A stretch of 64,000 bases of DNA from JBBATK01 sp044228285 (GTDB lineage Bacteria; Bacteroidota; Ignavibacteria; Kapaibacteriales; NICIL-2). Of this stretch, positions 44,001 through 54,147 are shown in pieces. The notes beneath the pieces are model-generated. The model was not told the DNA's origin. It searched no databases and was given only the letters and a program-made list of their open reading frames with translations. Each line of letters opens with the position of its first letter. Positions within the stretch are counted from its first letter, which is position 1. Made by a program: the position numbers and the translations under genes. Where the stretch lies: positions 434,001 through 498,000 of the forward strand of contig JBGAVD010000001.1 in assembly GCA_044228285.1 (NCBI GenBank), written 5' to 3'.

Positions 44001-45228
44001 CATGTTGAAGGATAATAGTCGTATTAGTGGTGCAACAACCAACCAATTGACGATCCGCAACATGCAAACCGCAGACATTACCCAAGACTACTACTGCGTG
44101 GCTACTGGCATTTGCGGTTCACAGAGCTCCAACCCAGGTGGCTTCTATGTATCACAAATCAGCATCCAAAACCAACCACAAAGTCAAGAAGTTTGTAGCG
44201 CATCAGATGCAAGTTTGATGGTATCAGCAAGCTCAAACATTCCAAATGTTCAGTACAGCTACCAATGGAAGCTTAACGGAGTGAACATTTCAAACTCCGC
44301 GAAGTACCAAGGCGCAACAACAAGCGTGTTGACGATCAAGGGCGCAACAGTTGCAGAAGCAGGTGACTATACATGCTTAGTAACAGCTAACCCAACCGGT
44401 GCGAACTTGTTGTCACAAGCTGGAAAGATTACGGTTATCAGCGCTCCAGTTATCTCAGCACAACCAGCAAGCGCAACAGCTTGTGTGGGTGAAAAGGTAA
44501 CAATGTCTGTTGTAGCAACAGGTGGAACCGTTGGCTATCAATGGAAGGCATCAGGAGTGAATATTCCAGGCGCAACCGATTCCAGCGTAGAAGTGATCAC
44601 CGATGCATCCATGAATGGCAAGCTAGTTTCTTGTGTTATCACCAACAACTGTGGTACGACAATATCTAGCGAAGCAACATTGACAGTAAACGATAAGCCA
44701 GTCATCACCACACAACCAAGCAATTCGGCTGTGGTGGCAAATGGTTCAGCAACACTGACAGTAGTAGCTACTGGTGCAACCGGTTATCAATGGAAGTTTA
44801 AGTCGGCAGCTATCCCAGGTGCAAACTCTGCAACCTTGGTATTGACAAGCTTCACCCAAAGCATGGCAGGCGATTACGTTTGTGACGTAACCAATAGCTG
44901 TGGCACCGTAAGCTCAAACGCTGCAGTCTTGTCCGTTTCAAGTCGTGAAGAAGATGCTCTTGCAGCAGGCTTTAACTTGAGTGGTGTAGAACCAACACCA
45001 ACAACCGGCGAAGCAGTTCTTCGCTTCACAATGCCAACAAGTGCAGCAGCACGTATCGTGATGCACGACAGCTATGGTCGTCAAGTAGCAGTATTGTTTG
45101 ATGGCATTGCTAACGAGAACTTGAACAACGTTCGCGTCGATGCAAGCCAAATGGTTAGCGGTGTGTATACCTACACCCTAAGCAGCGGACAATACAGCAT
45201 CACCCGTAAGATGGTCGTTTCGAAGTAA
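41020..45228 (+). CDS. giant T9SS surface protein, paralogue 1: GEVED, CARDB-like, beta-helix, Ig-like repeats, 1402 aa
   Basis: A signal peptide (VVFLLALAMGLGTTSAEAQ) is followed by a Tyr/Asn/Asp-rich GEVED domain (about 35-197; FVDWNNNNNWTKV, GPKRMRVMFHYYY, DCKDFTLNVG). A CARDB-like domain covers about 198-308 (PPFAPGANNIIANITNNGL). A right-handed beta-helix covers about 310-755 (GTYTVGGSGPDFTSLSQAAA, PGTYTENIYLANIPG), then six Ig-like domains at about 760-1305 with recurring YQW-K and Cys motifs. The last 96 residues (from SSREEDALAAGFNL) form a type A T9SS sorting domain (RIVMHDSYGRQVAVLFDG, GVYTYTLSSGQYSITRKMVV). It should be surface-exposed or released; adhesin, sheath or S-layer-like roles are inference. 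Its GEVED part is unlike those of the paralogues. Confidence 0.9.
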   Translation: MNVFTKHLRERMLAVVFLLALAMGLGTTSAEAQLCTSSCFPTFYYGCMSIDEFTVNGDYYSNYSCGSSDVGTTSDNTGKSFDVMPGSTVNWDMVAGDYYGSYYDGYYLIFVDWNNNNNWTKVSPDYWDNYMYYGTSGSFDVPANVSAGPKRMRVMFHYYYYYDYYFSSADQVNPCLQQSGSLPGYGDCKDFTLNVGYANDCALNYVSTSTAPPFAPGANNIIANITNNGLTAMTSAVLNYTITPSTGSVITGSTTFSGNLTSGSSTNVVIASGYNFPAVGSATVSVTVTTVNGVTDGNTANNSASGLFGAGLNGTYTVGGSGPDFTSLSQAAAQLTAGGTIGAVTLNLRPGTYTENIYLANIPGNTSTKPIVIQSENGNKNSVILQFSNVPTAAIAGTTSIGGLPNVRLNNADYVTFRNFTITALNSAANYGNAIELIGASGGASGCDNVTFDNMVFNGAATAGSSLGDVFFLSVNNGYHPNLKVTNCSFDQSGIPFYHTYSGSTYPGGDVISNNTFTNFGYYAMRLEGTTGATVNSNVWSSTKSTVAVGVIFVNHNGAFNFRKNRININANTSFSGVTSGSRSNSSQAVFANNFIRVVSTTAANGINCSSTSNAGIFHNTVYASTTGAAFSSASITTVSNTNNIYINAGTGVAMIAVTNLSSNYNNFFAAGVNQARWNGTNYSFAAFKTASAQDANSANVNVPFVDQANNDLSLVSVNTTLYGIGSTSNGTFNSGIKGTVGDDIFGTSRLTRSEVFMGAHQIVPVISFNPAPPASLMGCANQTLTISGNATVTAGAQLSFVWQRNGAPLLDGVNGVSGSTTGTLTITNAQPSLNGGDYVLRVSATGGADPLVSNVISVVVNAPIVINEQPTARIICQGSETSMAVIASGTILGYQWQKDGVNITGATSPILVISNASFQMSGKYRVVMSGTCGTTTLATEDAAVIVASNTLIGQHPQVMGAAIGSTGYLTIDVNATTQPNGYSPTFQWYQGATMLKDNSRISGATTNQLTIRNMQTADITQDYYCVATGICGSQSSNPGGFYVSQISIQNQPQSQEVCSASDASLMVSASSNIPNVQYSYQWKLNGVNISNSAKYQGATTSVLTIKGATVAEAGDYTCLVTANPTGANLLSQAGKITVISAPVISAQPASATACVGEKVTMSVVATGGTVGYQWKASGVNIPGATDSSVEVITDASMNGKLVSCVITNNCGTTISSEATLTVNDKPVITTQPSNSAVVANGSATLTVVATGATGYQWKFKSAAIPGANSATLVLTSFTQSMAGDYVCDVTNSCGTVSSNAAVLSVSSREEDALAAGFNLSGVEPTPTTGEAVLRFTMPTSAAARIVMHDSYGRQVAVLFDGIANENLNNVRVDASQMVSGVYTYTLSSGQYSITRKMVVSK

Positions 45229-45253
45229 TCCTTCGTCACATACCAGCCCTAAA

Positions 45254-45290
45254 GCAAAAGGGCAGAAGAGAGATCTTCTGCCCTTTTTGC
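45254..45290 (+). terminator. intrinsic terminator of paralogue 1
   Basis: GCAAAAGGGCAGAAGA pairs with TCTTCTGCCCTTTTTGC around a short loop. The same terminator with one or two loop changes follows each of the four paralogues. Confidence 0.9.
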
Positions 45291-45360
45291 GTAAGGTGGA
45301 GTTTTGGATTGATGCGTCTGGTAGGGATAGTCATGTGAGGGCCTGACTTTCGTGTGTCTA

Positions 45361-47010
45361 CTTTGCCTTAGACGCGATGAATCGCGTCACTACATAATTG
45401 CCCGCTATTGATTGCGCCTTTGGCGCAAACGCCAATGTGTGGTTTAGTAGAGACGCAATTTATCGCGTCTTCGCTAACGAATGGTTACGAACTCCATCGA
45501 ACCAGTGTAGCAACTCAGTATGCCGTGCATGTGTGTTTCAATGTACTCTAATGTAATCTTTGCCTGAGACGCGATGAATCGCGTCTCTACTGGCTGATGA
45601 CTTTTTGTTCGCGCCTTCGGCGCTGGTCGATACATGGTGCCATGTAAAGAAGCAACTCATCGCGTCTCGGTGTAAGAATACATCTGGAGCATTTGTGTTT
45701 CGTACTGAATGTGCTTTGACTTTCTTTGCCTGAGAAGCGATGAATCGCGTCTCAGGCAAAGAAAACACCTGGTTCATTTGTGTGCTGTGTTGCGTGTGCT
45801 TTGCCATTCTTTGCTTGAGACGCGATGAATCGCGTCTCTACTGGCTGACGACTTTTCGTTAGCGCCTTCGACGCTGGTCGATACATGGTGCCATGTAAAG
45901 AAGCAACTCATCGCGTCTCGGTGTAAGAGTACATCTGGATCACTTGTGTTTCGTACTGAATGTGCGTTGACTTTCTTTGCCTGAGACGCGATGAATCGCG
46001 TCTCTACCGGTTGATGACTTTCTGTTCGCGTCTTCGGCGCAGATTGGTGTGCGGCACTGTGTAGAGCCGCGCTTCATCGCGTCTCGGTGCGAGAAAACTC
46101 CTGGATCATTTGTGTGTTGTGTTGCATGTGCTTTGCCATTCTTTGCCTGAGACGCGATGAATCGCGTCTCTACTGGCTGATGACTTTTTGTTCGCGCCTT
46201 CGGCGCAGATTGGTGTGCGGCACTGTGTAGAGCCGCGATTCATCGCGTCTCGGTGCAAGAAAACACCTGGATCATTTGTGTGTTGTGTTGCATGTGCTTT
46301 GCCATTCTTTGCTTGAGACGTGATGAATCGCGTCTCTACTGGCTGACGACTTTTTGTTCGCGTCTTCGGCGCAGATTGGTGTGCGGCACTGTGTAGAGCC
46401 GCGATTCATCGCGTCTCGGTGCGAGAAAACACCTGGATCATTTGTGTGTTGTGTCGCATGTGCTTTGCCATTCTTTGTCTGAGACGCTATTCATCACGTC
46501 TCGGTGCAAGAAAACTCCTGGATCATTTGTGTGTTGTGTTGCATGTGCTTTGCCATTCTTTGCCTGAGACGCGATGAATCGCGTCTCTACTGGCTGATGA
46601 CTTTTTGTTCGCGTCTTCGGCGCAGATTGGAGTGCGGTACTGTGTAGAGCCGCGCTTCATCGCGTCTCGGTGCAAGAAAACACCTAGATCATTTGTGTAT
46701 TGTGTTGCATGTGCTTTGCTATTCTTTGCCTGAGACGTGATGAATCGCGTCTCTACTGGCATTCGTGTTCGCGTTCGCACCTTCGGCGCAGCGGATCATG
46801 TTCATTCAGGTAGCGACGCGATTTATCGTGTCTACTGTAACGAATGGTAATGGATACTCACTATTTATTGGATAAACATCTCGGTTGTACTCTTTGCCAG
46901 AGATGCGATTCGTGGCGTCTCGGTGTAAGAACTTACCTGCACCATTTGTGTATCATGTTGAATGTGATTGTGATACTCTTTGTCTGAGGTGCAATGCGTC
47001 GCGTCTGCAC
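45361..47010. repeat. 166-bp tandem array built on the palindrome GACGCGAT-GA-ATCGCGTC
   Basis: The palindrome with GAGACG left flank starts at 45566, 45732, 45817, 45983, 46149, 46315, 46481, 46566 and 46732 (first, diverged copy at 45369). Spacings are 166, 85, 166, 166, 166, 166, 85 and 166 bp. Each full unit also holds a GCGCC-TTC-GGCGC hairpin, a GCGGC…GCCGC pairing and a second half-palindrome (TTCATCGCGTCTCGG) about 85 bp from the first. The two short units have lost the part between the two palindromes. Edges are diverged (45361-45560 and 46780-47010). Minus-strand frames inside it (giving SRDAIHRVSG-type peptides) are by-products; 166 is not a multiple of three. Confidence 0.92.
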
Positions 47011-48387
47011 GCTCGAGGCGCAACGTTCATATGCAACGTCATCAACAACATTCACAACTCTTAAGACCTTCTTTGCGTAAGCAAACAAAAATGAGAAGAC
47101 GAAGGACCGTAGTTACGAACCTGAGCTTGTATTAAAGATGAAGGTTTCGTGAGAGAGCAGTGGTGCAGTGATGTTGTGATTTTCAACCACTATAGAATCC
47201 CAGCAGCCCATACGAGACCGTTACTGTTCTGCCTGGGGATAAGACTTTGTGAAAGACACGTGCATTGACCTGTTTTGTATGAGTCTTACACAGGTAGACC
47301 AATGAAACAGCACTTGTGGAAAAATCTCTTTTTCAGCTTTGAGCGAGCATTTTCTGAAAAAGTTCATTGTTCAAGAGGAGAAATAATGGTCGAAAAAAAG
47401 TGACAAAAAAGTCATTGTTCATAAAACCATTGAGGTCTATCGCAAAAGGTAGCGTATCAGGGCACAAGTGTACTACTGCACCCCAGAAAAATGAGAACAA
47501 AATGTATGCAAAACGTCGAGACCATGAAAACAATTTCATGAGCTTGTAGGAATTCTACAATCAGTGTCTCTCTATCTTGTACACATGAAAGTAGTGCGCG
47601 AGTTCCACACCAACTTTTGTTGGTACGCAAGCGAAACGAGAATGGCTTCCGTGTTTTAGTGCAGGGCATTCGTAATGGTATTGCGTTGCGGTGAACGGAG
47701 TACATAAGCATGAACACTATCGTTTTTCTTAGGTGCTTAGGTCTACAAGCTAGAGTCCATGCGGCGAGCAAGCTTTTGGTCTCTTTTGTGCAGATGTTTT
47801 GATGATTATGTTTCTTTAAGTAACGATTCAGATTCGGATCAACGTTGATGTTTAGCGAATTCATCTTGATTGCTGAGCTTTTGTCTACATAGAATCGTAA
47901 TCTGACACGCAGTTGAAGAGATCCATCGAGTACTACTTGCGAATTGTTGAAGGGTACAGCCGAGCAAGCTGATGATACGAGAGCAAGAGTTCTCGGATCG
48001 TTGTATCACGAGCGGAAGGTCAAGAAGGGACAATGAAAGATTGAGCAATGCAACATTGTAGATCGGAGCTTCAACACTTCGGTCGTCACAATGAAACAGG
48101 GAATGTGAAGGGGAGATAAGTTGGTTGCATGAACGACGGGATCAAGATGAAAAGGCATGTCTCAGCGGTTGTCGTCGTAGAATGTAGGTAGGTGGGCGTT
48201 TTGTGCTGGACATACACGTTGGTGTCAGCAAGCGACTCAGAATACTAATCTTCAATGTTTAGGTCTTTGTGAACATTGACACAAGATCTAAGACATCAAA
48301 GTGAATTCATAGCGAGTACATTTTCGGTAGAATCAAGACATTAAATAGCTTTACTCATTTCAATTATTCACATTTCAAGAGGTCATA
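47011..48387. other. 1.4-kb non-coding leader of paralogue 2
   Basis: No gene recognised; several overlapping minus-strand frames between 47333 and 48048 lack domains and signals. A TTGTG-N8-CACAA dyad is at about 48265-48282. The ATG at 48388 is preceded by AAGAGG. Confidence 0.4.
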
Positions 48388-51300
48388 ATGAATCTTCGTT
48401 TCTCAACTTTGCAGGCTCGTCTTGCAACTTTGTTCACCTGTGTGCTGCTCTTTTTAGCATCATACCAAACTGCACATGCGCAGATTGCAGCATCATGCGT
48501 ACCCGGCGGGTATGTATATGCTGTTAACGGCGTTGAAATGTATTTGAGTCCTATTGTTATCAATAGTACTACATATACTTTTACTCAGTCTGGTCCATAC
48601 AGCGCAGGTGCTGGTGCAACAAACACGAACGCAACCATCACGGGTCTTCCAGGTGGTACCGTTACGATCAACACATTGCCATACTTGACCTATTATTATG
48701 GTTCTGGCTCCTGTGTACAATGCTACGGTGGATACTGGATGTGTTCCGTTGATTGGAACAACAACGGTACATGGGAAACTGGTGAGACCATGATTACAAA
48801 TACCACGTCAATTACTGGTGGTGGAGCATCATTCGTTATCCCATCAACTGTTACTGCTGGTCCAAAGCGTATGAGAATTTGTGCTTGTTACAGCACGAAC
48901 GCTTATCTATCCAGTCCTTGCGATACATACACATATTATCGTGACTTCAAGGATTTTACCTTGAATGTTGGATACAACAACGATTGTGCTCTGAACACTG
49001 TTAGCACATCAACAGCGCCTCCGTTCGCACCTGGTACCAACAACATCGTCGCAAACATTACGAACAACGGTTTGAACACCGTTACTAGTGTTGTTGTGAA
49101 CTATACAATAACGCCTTCAACTGGAGCTCCTATTACGGGTCAAGCAACCTATACTGGTTCGCTTGCAAACGGTGCATCGACCAACGTCGTAATCGCTTCA
49201 AACTACAACTTCCCTGCAGTAGGTAGCGCTAGCGTTTCAGCTTCTATTGCTACAGTAAACGGCGTTTCAGACGGAAACTCAGCGAACAACAATGGTTCGG
49301 CTTTGTTAGGCGCAGGTCTTAATGGTACATATACAGTCGGTGGTTCTAGCCCAGACTTCACAAGCATCAGCCAAGCTGCAAGCCAACTAACCGCTGGCGG
49401 TACTATTGGTGCAGTAACCCTGAACATTCGTCCAGGTACCTACACAGAAAATGTGTACTTGGCGAACATTCCAGGAAACTCCACAACGAAGCCAATTGTT
49501 TTCCAATCTGAAAACGGAAACAAGAACTCTGTTGTTCTTCAGTACACGAATGCAGCAGCGGCAGCAATTACTGGTACTACATCTATCGGTGGTACTCCAA
49601 CCTTGCGCTTGAATAATGCTGACTATGTGACCTTCCGCAATTTTACCATCGCCGCTTTGAGCACAACAGCAAACTATGGCAACGCCATTGAGTTGATTGG
49701 CGCTACTGGCGGAACATCAGGTTGCGACAAAGTGACATTTGATAACATGGTGTTTAACGGTGTAGCAAGCTCAACAACCTCACTTGGTGATGTGTTCTTC
49801 TTGTCAGTAAACAATGGTTACCATCCAAATCTTACAGTAACCAACTGTACTTTCAATCAGTCAGCTATTCCATTTTACCACACCTTTGCTGGTACAACCT
49901 ATCCTGCTGGCGATGTCATTACGAACAATACCTTCAATAACTACGGCTACTATGCTATGCGTCTTGAAGGTACTGATGGTGCTACCGTTAATGGTAACAC
50001 ATGGACCACAAGTGCTGCAACAGCTGCTGTTGGAGTCATTTTTGTAAACCACAACGGTGGTTTTAACTTCCGTAAAAACCGCGTGAACATGACTGTGAAT
50101 ACAACATTCACTGGCGTGACGTCGGGTAGCCGTAGCAATGCGAGCCAAGCAGTCTTCGCCAACAATTTTGTTCGTGCAGTAAGTACTACAGCGGCTAACG
50201 GTATTAGTTGTTCTTCAACAAGCAACGTTGGAGTCTTCCATAACACTGTGTATGCTTCAACAACAGGTGCTGCATTTACTTCAGCTGCTATCACAACAGT
50301 TTCAACAACCAATAACATTTTCATCAACGCTAACGTAAGTGGTGTTGCGATGATTGCAGTTACTGGTCTCAGCTCCAACTACAATGATATCTGGGCTGCA
50401 GGTGTAAACCAAGCTCGTTGGAATGGAACCAACTACCCATTTGCTACCTTTAAATCAGTATCTGGTCTCGATGCAAACAGCGCTAACATCAATGTACCGT
50501 TTGTAGATGTTGCTAACAACAACCTGTCATTGCTGACAGTCAATACTGCACTTTACGGTATTGGTTCAACTTCAAATGGTACCTTCAATTCAGGTATTAA
50601 GGGAACCGTTGGCGATGACATCTTTGGCACAAGTCGTTTAACCCGCTCGGAAATCTTCATGGGCGCGCATCAACTTGTTCCACTTATCTCGTTCAACCCA
50701 GCACCACCAGCAAATCTTACTGGTTGTGCAGATCAAACATTGATCATCAGCGCAAATGCGGTTGTTACAGCTGGTGCTCAGTTGTCTTTCTCATGGCAGC
50801 GTAACGGTGCTCCGCTCTTGGACGGCGTGAACGGTGTGAGCGGCGCAAGCACAAATACTCTTACCATCACAAATGCTCAACCATCTCTTAATGGTGGTGA
50901 TTATGTATTGCGCGTAACTGCTACCGGTGGTGCAGATCCTCTTGTATCTGATATCATCTCAGTTGTTGTAAACGCTCCAATCGTTATCAATCAACAACCA
51001 AGCCCACGCATCATTTGCCAAGGCAATGAGACCTCACTTGCAGTTGTTGCAAGCGGTACTATTCTTGGCTACCAATGGCAAAAAGACGGTGTGAACATCA
51101 CTGGTGCAACAAGCCCAATCTTGGTTATCGCTAACGCTGGTTTCCAAATGAGTGGTAAGTATCGTGTTGTAATGACTGGTACATGTGGAACAACAACCGT
51201 GAATTCTGAAGATGCTGCAATTGTCGTCGCTTCTAACACGTTGATTGGTACGCACCCAGAAACAAACGGCGCAGCAATTGGATCAACTGGCTACTTGACC

Positions 51301-52596
51301 GTTGAGGTTAACGCGACTGCACAACCTAATGGCTATACTCCAACATTCCAATGGTACCAAGGTACCAACATGTTGCAAGACAATGGCCGCATCAGTGGTG
51401 CTACCACAAGTCAGATGACCATTCGCAACATGCAAACAGCAGATATCACTCAAGACTACTACTGTGTAGTTACTGGTATCTGTGGCTCACAAAGCTCAAC
51501 CAAGGGCGGCTTCTACGTATCACAAATCAGCATCCAAAATCAACCACAAAGCCAAGAAGTTTGTAGCGCATCCGATGCAAGCCTCATGGTAACAGCAAGC
51601 TCGAACATTCCAAATGTTCAGTATAGCTACCAATGGAAACTTAACGGAGTGAACATTGCAAACTCTGCGAAGTACCAAGGTACCACAACAAGCGTGTTGA
51701 CAATTAAGGGTGCGACAACAACTGAAGCAGGTGACTATACCTGTTTGGTCACAGCGAAGCCAACGGGTGCAAACTTGTTGTCACAAGCTGGAACCATCAC
51801 CGTAATCAGCGCTCCAGTTATCTCAACACAACCAGCAAGCGCAACAGCTTGTGCAGGTGAGAAGGTAACAATGTCTGTAGCAGCAAGCGGTGGAACCGTT
51901 AGCTATCAATGGAAAGCATCAGGCGTGAACATTCCAGGCGCAACCGATTCTAGCGTAGAAGTGATCACCGATGCATCAATGAATGGCAAGCTAGTTTCTT
52001 GTGTTATCACCAACAATTGTGGTACCACAACCTCGAGCGAAGCAACATTGACAGTGAACGACAAGCCAAGCATCACCACACAACCAAGTGATGCAGTAGT
52101 AGTTGCAAATGGTTCTGTAACCTTGACGGTAACAGCAAGCGGTGCAACCGGCTATCAGTGGAAGTTCAAGTCTGCAGCAATCCCAGGTGCAAACTCAGCA
52201 AGTCTGGTATTGAACAGCTTCACCCAAAACATGGCAGGTGAGTACGTTTGTGACGTTACCAACAGCTGTGGAACAGTAAGCTCAAATGCAGCAGTCTTGA
52301 CCTTGTCAAGTCGTGAAGAAGATGCTCTTGCAGCAGGCTTCAACTTGAGTAGTGTAGAACCAACACCAACGACCAGCGAAGCAGTTCTTCGCTTCACCAT
52401 GCCAACAAGTGCAGCAGCACGTATTGTGATGCACGATAGCTATGGTCGTCAAGTAGCAGTATTGTTTGATGGAATTGCAAACGAGAACACAAATGTTGTT
52501 CCCGTCGATGCAAGCCAAATGGTTAGTGGTGTTTATACCTACACCCTGAGCAGCGGACAATACAGCATCACCCGTAAGATGGTCGTTTCGAAGTAA
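48388..52596 (+). CDS. giant T9SS surface protein, paralogue 2, 1402 aa
   Basis: Signal peptide FTCVLLFLASYQTAHAQ. The N-terminal GEVED-type domain (about 32-195; YGGYWMCSVDWNNNGTWETG, GPKRMRICACYSTN) is closely related to that of paralogue 3 but not to 1 or 4. CARDB-like, beta-helix (from GTYTVGGSSPDFTSISQ) and six Ig-like domains follow, then a T9SS sorting domain starting SSREEDALAAGFNLSS. From about 51478 to the terminator the DNA is nearly identical to paralogues 3 and 4 (roughly 99 percent in the parts I compared), while the upstream beta-helix DNA is only about 80 percent alike. Presumed secreted and surface-displayed. The gene is monocistronic. Confidence 0.9.
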   Translation: MNLRFSTLQARLATLFTCVLLFLASYQTAHAQIAASCVPGGYVYAVNGVEMYLSPIVINSTTYTFTQSGPYSAGAGATNTNATITGLPGGTVTINTLPYLTYYYGSGSCVQCYGGYWMCSVDWNNNGTWETGETMITNTTSITGGGASFVIPSTVTAGPKRMRICACYSTNAYLSSPCDTYTYYRDFKDFTLNVGYNNDCALNTVSTSTAPPFAPGTNNIVANITNNGLNTVTSVVVNYTITPSTGAPITGQATYTGSLANGASTNVVIASNYNFPAVGSASVSASIATVNGVSDGNSANNNGSALLGAGLNGTYTVGGSSPDFTSISQAASQLTAGGTIGAVTLNIRPGTYTENVYLANIPGNSTTKPIVFQSENGNKNSVVLQYTNAAAAAITGTTSIGGTPTLRLNNADYVTFRNFTIAALSTTANYGNAIELIGATGGTSGCDKVTFDNMVFNGVASSTTSLGDVFFLSVNNGYHPNLTVTNCTFNQSAIPFYHTFAGTTYPAGDVITNNTFNNYGYYAMRLEGTDGATVNGNTWTTSAATAAVGVIFVNHNGGFNFRKNRVNMTVNTTFTGVTSGSRSNASQAVFANNFVRAVSTTAANGISCSSTSNVGVFHNTVYASTTGAAFTSAAITTVSTTNNIFINANVSGVAMIAVTGLSSNYNDIWAAGVNQARWNGTNYPFATFKSVSGLDANSANINVPFVDVANNNLSLLTVNTALYGIGSTSNGTFNSGIKGTVGDDIFGTSRLTRSEIFMGAHQLVPLISFNPAPPANLTGCADQTLIISANAVVTAGAQLSFSWQRNGAPLLDGVNGVSGASTNTLTITNAQPSLNGGDYVLRVTATGGADPLVSDIISVVVNAPIVINQQPSPRIICQGNETSLAVVASGTILGYQWQKDGVNITGATSPILVIANAGFQMSGKYRVVMTGTCGTTTVNSEDAAIVVASNTLIGTHPETNGAAIGSTGYLTVEVNATAQPNGYTPTFQWYQGTNMLQDNGRISGATTSQMTIRNMQTADITQDYYCVVTGICGSQSSTKGGFYVSQISIQNQPQSQEVCSASDASLMVTASSNIPNVQYSYQWKLNGVNIANSAKYQGTTTSVLTIKGATTTEAGDYTCLVTAKPTGANLLSQAGTITVISAPVISTQPASATACAGEKVTMSVAASGGTVSYQWKASGVNIPGATDSSVEVITDASMNGKLVSCVITNNCGTTTSSEATLTVNDKPSITTQPSDAVVVANGSVTLTVTASGATGYQWKFKSAAIPGANSASLVLNSFTQNMAGEYVCDVTNSCGTVSSNAAVLTLSSREEDALAAGFNLSSVEPTPTTSEAVLRFTMPTSAAARIVMHDSYGRQVAVLFDGIANENTNVVPVDASQMVSGVYTYTLSSGQYSITRKMVVSK

Positions 52597-52621
52597 TCCT
52601 TCGTCACATACCAGTCCCAAT

Positions 52622-52658
52622 GCAAAAGGGCAGAAGAGAAATCTTCTGCCCTTTTTGC
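52622..52658 (+). terminator. intrinsic terminator of paralogue 2
   Basis: Same GCAAAAGGGCAGAAGA…TCTTCTGCCCTTTTTGC stem as after the other paralogues. Confidence 0.9.
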
Positions 52659-54147
52659 GTAATGGATGTACAAGATCAAGATGCGACCTTTCCTTAGCAA
52701 GACCGATACTACTATTCAGTTTCGTGAATTCAAACGAGATGAGTCTGATATGAGGACTTGAAGAGGATATCCACTTGTTTGTGTCGTTCGAAGCCTCACT
52801 ATCATGCCCCTCTCATACCCCTCTCATACTAGAGAGCGAGCAGAGCGCTCTCGCCATCAGAAGCTAACAGCGAGTTAGCTCTCAAGAGCGCAGATTGTTT
52901 TCCTCCCATCTCCGCGTAGTCTCAGTGCGTGTTCGAGAAGCCTGTCTGAGGAACACTCACGACCGTATCTCTTCCTCAGCTCAGAACCGACATCAGAGCC
53001 TCAGCTTCAGAAGCTATCTGACTCGTTTCCTAATCAAAGATTGGAAGAGGAGCAAGGTTAGTGCTCTCACGCAGAGGGCATTTCGCAGCTCTTCCAATTG
53101 CTTTCAGGGCCTGAGTAGTATACTTTAGGATTTCAGGCAGCTCTGGTAGTACAGAATTGAGCTTTTCATGTGGAAGACCAATGTCACATGATATAGCCGC
53201 TGTCACGGCGTTCCATTTGCCCTGCCCTTCCGACCTCTAAGTACCTTTTCTTCAAAGGAACTAGCATTGATTCGAGAGATGCGAATGAATTCTAGACGCC
53301 AAATGTTAACAAAACCTGAGTCAAATGGCCAAATCATGAAGAAAAAGGCATAATAGGCAGTAGTTGACTCTCAACTAAGAAAAAAAATATTCAGAAGTAG
53401 TTCATAAAACTATATTTGTAGGTAACGAAAGATAGATCCTAACACGAGTGCTCATGCTTTGGCAATATGGCATGCATTGGGGACAGGCTAGATTGCTGTA
53501 AAACAACTGCGAAATTTTGATAAAAACGATGGTTGATGCAGTTTTCTGCTAAGATCGACGCCAAGACCATCTTGTAAAAGCAAGACCGAGATAATTAGAA
53601 AAATTCATGATGTTGACATGATCTAGAATAGTATGGTGAAACAAATGTCATTATCATGTTTTTGTGCGAGTTAACACATAGTCATACACAACTCATATTT
53701 CTCAGCGGCAGAGAGTGCGCCAGATGTGAAAGCATGCAGTAAGCGAGGGAGCATCCAAGTTTCAACATGTTTGGAGCAAGATCTTGGGACTGTTGAGAGC
53801 GAATAAGAAGAAAACTAGACTCGCAATCGAGGTGTGCATATGAGGTGAAGTTAAGTCGTTTGGGCTTGGTTCTGTGACGATGAGCTTTCGATGCTGATCA
53901 CGACGCAAGAATGATTCGTTCTTGATCTCAACATCGCCTTATGAGTTCATATGAAGTCGATGAGTTCATATGAAGTCGATGAGTTCTGAAAATGTTATAA
54001 CAACGGCAGTTTGATAGGGAAGTAGAGGGACAGGTAACGAGGCTAGTGCAAACAACGAGCATCAGTAGCTAAAGCGGGAGAGCTTGACCGCTAATACAAG
54101 AGAATTCGTACGTTCATATTCAATCATTCATTATTCAAGAGGTTACA
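52659..54147. other. 1.5-kb non-coding leader of paralogue 3
   Basis: No gene recognised; a 77-codon plus-strand frame at 52895-53128 is Ser/Arg-rich without homology. It contains CCCCTCTCATA twice near 52806-52828, an inverted AGAGCG-rich patch near 52832-52890, and the 19-bp tandem repeat noted separately. The ATG is preceded by AAGAGG. Confidence 0.4.
53941..53987. repeat. 19-bp tandem repeat, 2.5 copies
   Basis: ATGAGTTCATATGAAGTCG at 53941-53959 and 53960-53978, then the partial ATGAGTTC. Each unit contains the small palindrome TTCATATGAA. It lies about 160 bp upstream of paralogue 3 and could be an operator cluster. Confidence 0.75.

Noticed and set aside
45538..46780. Minus-strand open frames of 85-89 codons in the 166-bp array
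   Set aside because: They are translations of the palindromic repeat (SRDAIHRVSG-type peptides), the unit length is not a multiple of three, and start context and domains are lacking.
45361..47010. CRISPR array
   Set aside because: Repeats are palindromic with 85- or 166-bp spacing, the 'spacers' are themselves repeated, and no cas genes are near.
52895..53128. 77-codon plus-strand frame in the leader of paralogue 3
   Set aside because: Low-complexity Ser/Arg composition in a stretch with local repeats; no homology recognised.
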